This document shows, piece after piece, positions 61,810 through 64,000 of a DNA stretch of 64,000 bases. This DNA is from Gaiella sp963703095 (GTDB lineage Bacteria; Actinomycetota; Thermoleophilia; Gaiellales; Gaiellaceae), in contig OY969787.1 in NCBI GenBank assembly GCA_963703095.1, positions 682,001 through 746,000 of the forward strand. Reading direction: 5' to 3'. The notes below the pieces were generated by a model. That model saw only the letters and a list, made by a program, of their open reading frames with translations. It ran no database searches and was not told the origin of the DNA. The position numbers and the translations under genes are program-made. Every line of letters starts with the position of its first letter. The stretch's first letter is position 1.

Positions 61810-62637
61810 GCGCGCCCCTGCTCGCCCTCGACGGGGACTCGTTCGCGCACCGGGCGTTCCACGCACTCCCTCGCTCCATCCGGCGAGCCGACGGCCGGCC
61901 GGGCAACCTCCTGACCGGGCTGACCACGATGGTGCTGCGGCTCTGGCAGGCGGAGCGTCCCCGGGCGGTCGTCGTGGGGTGGGACACGCTCGGCGTGCCC
62001 ACGTATCGCACGGACCTGCACCCGGGCTACCAGGCCGGTCGCGAGTTCGACCAGGAGCTCGTCGAGCAGCTCGAGCTCGCGCCGGACCTCCTGGCCGCAG
62101 CGGGGATCGTCTGCGTCAAGCGCGCGGGCTTCGAGGCCGACGACGTGCTCGCGGCGGCAGTCGCGTCGGAGAGAGCCCGGGGCGGGTCGACGCTCGTCGC
62201 GACGTCCGATCGCGACGCCTTCCAGCTCGCGGCCGACGACGTCACCATCCTCCAGCCTCGCCGGGGCGTCAGCGAGCTCGCTCGGATCGGCCCGGCCGAG
62301 GTCGTGGCCGCCTACGCGGTCGAGCCCTGGCAGGTTCCGGACTTCATCGCGCTCCGCGGCGATCCCTCCGACCGCATCCCGGGAGCGCGCGGGGTCGGCG
62401 CGAAGACCGCCGCCTCGCTCCTCGCGGACGGAGCGACGCTCGAGGTCCTTGCTCGCCGCCGGCCGCTTCGAGGCCGAGGCCGACGCCCTGCGGCGCTATC
62501 GGGCGGTCGCCACGCTGGATCCCGGGGTGCCGCTGCCCGACCTGCCCGACCAGACCCCCGACTGGCGTGCGTGCGCGACCGAGGCTAGGAGGCTCGGTCT
62601 CGGCGGCCTTGCGACACGGCTCGAGGAGGCCGCGTGA
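61806..62637 (+). CDS. 5'-3' exonuclease (Pol I N-domain type), frameshifted
   Basis: From GTG 61806: LLALDGDSFAHRAFHALP, RAVVVGWDTLGVPTYRTDLHPGYQAGR, GFEADDVLAAAV, TLVATSDRDAFQLAADDV and GDPSDRIPGARGVGAKTAASLL are FEN/5'-nuclease metal and helix-hairpin-helix motifs. The frame breaks near 62,448 after GATLEV and resumes as LLAAGRFEAEADALRRYRAV to the stop at 62637. The length, 832 bases, is one over a multiple of three. It acts alone on flap or RNA-DNA ends, with no polymerase domain here. Confidence 0.87.
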
Positions 62638-63488
62638 AGACGATCTCCCACCCGTCGTTCGCCCGTCTGCACCCCACCAGCAGGCACCACCACCCCGAGC
62701 GCGAGGAGCGGCTCGCCGTCCTGCTCGCAGCGTTCCCGGAGTCGAGCGAGGGCGCCCCGGCGACCCGTGCTCAGGTCGAGCGCGTGCACGACGTCGAGTA
62801 CCTCTCCCGCGTCGAGGGGCTGCGAGAGGAGACCTGGCTCGACGGCGACACCCCGGCGGGGCCGACCTCGTGGGAGGCTGCGCTCCTCGCGGCTGGCTGC
62901 GCGATCGAGGCCGTCGAGACGGGCGGGTTCGCGCTCGTGCGCCCACCCGGACACCACGCCCTGCCCGACCACGCGATGGGCTTCTGCCTGCTCGGCAACG
63001 TGGCGATCGCGGTGCGTCACGCTCAGGACGCGCTCGGGATCGGCCGCATCGCCGTGATCGACTGGGACGTGCACCACGGCAACGGCACCGAGGCCGTCTT
63101 CCGCGGCGACGACTCGGTGCTCTTCGTGTCGCTGCACCAGTGGCCGTTCTACCCCGGGACGGGTGGCCCGGGGACGAGCGACGCGACGACCCTCAACCTT
63201 CCCCTTCCCGCCGGCTCCGACGACGCCGTCTACCGCGCGGTGTTCGCCGACGAGGTCGAGCCGGCCGTGCGCCGGTTCGCGCCCGAGCTCGTGGTCGTGA
63301 GCGCCGGGTTCGACGCGCACGTCGACGAGCCCATCGCCGACATGGCCGTGACGGCCGACGGCTTCCGGGATCTGGCCGCGCGGTGTGCCGCGCTCGCTCC
63401 ACGGGTCGCGGCGGTGCTCGAGGGCGGCTACAACCTGCACACCCTTCCGGGGCTGGTCGGAGCGGCGCTCGCAGGCTTCCGGGCCTGA
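62634..63488 (+). CDS. histone deacetylase/acetylpolyamine amidohydrolase-like protein
   Basis: 284 residues from GTG 62634, overlapping the exonuclease stop. LVRPPGHHALPDHAMGFCL holds the catalytic His pair, DWDVHHGNGTEAVF the zinc-binding Asp and His, and VVSAGFDAHVDEPI the other zinc Asp. LEGGYNLHTLPG supplies the end loop. Bacterial members deacetylate polyamines, acetoin-type or unknown acyl substrates. It is the last gene of its operon and is followed by a hairpin terminator. Confidence 0.9.
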   Translation: MKTISHPSFARLHPTSRHHHPEREERLAVLLAAFPESSEGAPATRAQVERVHDVEYLSRVEGLREETWLDGDTPAGPTSWEAALLAAGCAIEAVETGGFALVRPPGHHALPDHAMGFCLLGNVAIAVRHAQDALGIGRIAVIDWDVHHGNGTEAVFRGDDSVLFVSLHQWPFYPGTGGPGTSDATTLNLPLPAGSDDAVYRAVFADEVEPAVRRFAPELVVVSAGFDAHVDEPIADMAVTADGFRDLAARCAALAPRVAAVLEGGYNLHTLPGLVGAALAGFRA

Positions 63489-63502
63489 CGCCGCAGAACG
63501 AT

Positions 63503-63532
63503 GAGACGGCCGGGGTGCGGCCCGGCCGTCTC
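63503..63532. terminator. hairpin terminator after deacetylase-like gene
   Basis: GAGACGGCCGGG (63503-63514) and CCCGGCCGTCTC (63521-63532) form a perfect 12-bp stem with a 6-base loop. No T-run follows on either strand. It could stop transcripts from both sides. Confidence 0.65.
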
Positions 63533-63656
63533 GCTGTGGTGTCCACCCACGCTGCCCGTCCCACCGGGAGTGCGCGTCGTAGGGGGTCTATCGGCGCGGC
63601 GGGCGCGTCGCTGGATCGCCCAGGGGTGACGGATCGTCATCCCCCGCCGCGGGGGA

Positions 63657-64000
63657 TCAGGCGTGGGTGCCTGCGAGACGCTCGAGCGCCTCGCGCCGCG
63701 ACGACACGCCGAGCTTGCGGAGGAGGCTCTTCACATGGGAGCGCACGGTGTGCTCCGAGATGAAGAGGCGGGCCGCGATCTCCTCGGTCGTGAGGTGCTC
63801 GTCGAGCAGGAGCAGCACCTCGACCTCGCGAGCCGAGAGCAGCGACTCGATCTCGCCGGGCACGCCGCCGATGCGTCCTCCGTCCCGAACGCGCTCCATG
63901 AGGCTCCGCGCGACCGCTCCGGACAGCGCCGCCTCTCCGTGCGCGACGCCGCGCAGGAACTCGGCGATCCGCTCGGGCGGCTCGCTCTTCAGCAGGTAGC
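63657..64000 (-). CDS. NarL-type response regulator, 5' end outside window
   Basis: The frame is open to the window edge at 64000: YLLKSEPPERIAEFLRGVAHGE is the end of a receiver domain with the conserved Lys. After a linker comes a LuxR HTH (LSAREVEVLLLLDEHLTTEEIAARLFI in part, then SEHTVRSHVKSLLRKLG). The visible part is 113 residues, about half of the protein. An internal ATG at 63899 is not the true start. The signal is unknown. Confidence 0.85.
   Translation of the reverse strand, partial: YLLKSEPPERIAEFLRGVAHGEAALSGAVARSLMERVRDGGRIGGVPGEIESLLSAREVEVLLLLDEHLTTEEIAARLFISEHTVRSHVKSLLRKLGVSSRREALERLAGTHA

Noticed and set aside
58542..62637. Programmed ribosomal frameshifting in topA and the exonuclease
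   Set aside because: The sites differ from each other, lack a shared slippery sequence or stop codon, and the same type of break occurs in an unrelated epimerase gene, which fits a base-call or assembly error better.
1..64000. tRNA or rRNA genes
   Set aside because: No cloverleaf-like or conserved rRNA segment was recognised in the intergenic gaps, all of which are short.

Overview
The window is a very GC-rich chromosomal segment (mostly low-to-mid 70% by eye) with dense coding on both strands, frequent GTG starts, many 4-base ATGA/GTGA gene overlaps and an intact coenzyme F420 biosynthesis set. This points to an actinobacterium; the gene style resembles the deep-branching class Thermoleophilia (Solirubrobacterales/Gaiellales-like), but that placement is inference from gene content and not a phylogenetic test. 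No rRNA, tRNA, CRISPR array, transposase or phage gene was seen.

Layout. Positions 1-35,600 form a large surface-polysaccharide locus. It holds about ten GT-B or GT-A glycosyltransferases and four polytopic GT-C-like membrane proteins. Two alternative initiating sugar-phosphate transferases are present: a WbaP-like polyprenyl glycosylphosphotransferase at 5252-6769 and a WecA-like one fused to a CapD-type N-terminal module at 29711-31489. Nucleotide-sugar enzymes include GDP-mannose 4,6-dehydratase, a GDP-fucose-synthase-like epimerase with a frameshift, and a further 4,6-dehydratase. Two export routes exist: an MOP-type flippase (13127-14617) and an ABC exporter whose permease (31622-32422) and Wzt-like ATPase (34378-35574) are split by an Ig-like protein and hemE. 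The intergenic gap at 17396-17890 carries a 134-bp hairpin-rich tandem repeat.

Positions 35,900-40,400 hold a compact F420 operon, cofC-cofD-npdG-cofE, followed by an M20 deacylase. Positions 40,400-48,500 hold respiration and redox genes: a small cytochrome c, a class II aldolase with an unknown N-terminal domain, two DsbA-like thioredoxins, a GAF histidine kinase with its NarL-type regulator, a universal stress protein, and a B-type (ba3-like) heme-copper oxidase whose subunit I ends in a cytochrome c domain. Positions 48,500-58,400 are mostly regulatory: an XRE regulator with a sarcosine-oxidase-like flavoenzyme, a CBS-BON protein, TerC with a winged-helix regulator, several LuxR proteins, an HD-GYP protein and a primary-type sigma factor. 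About 53.5-56.7 kb is visibly lower in GC. Positions 58,400-64,000 hold topA (two apparent frameshifts), plsC, a 5'-3' exonuclease (one frameshift), a histone-deacetylase-like amidohydrolase and a truncated NarL-type regulator.

Two window-wide patterns stand out. First, at least fourteen start codons lie 6-9 bases after a TANNNT box with no room for a ribosome-binding site, so leaderless transcripts appear to be the norm for first genes of operons. Second, four frame breaks in three otherwise well-conserved genes all have the same sense (one base too many, or two too few), which suggests either a systematic sequence error or something worth resequencing.
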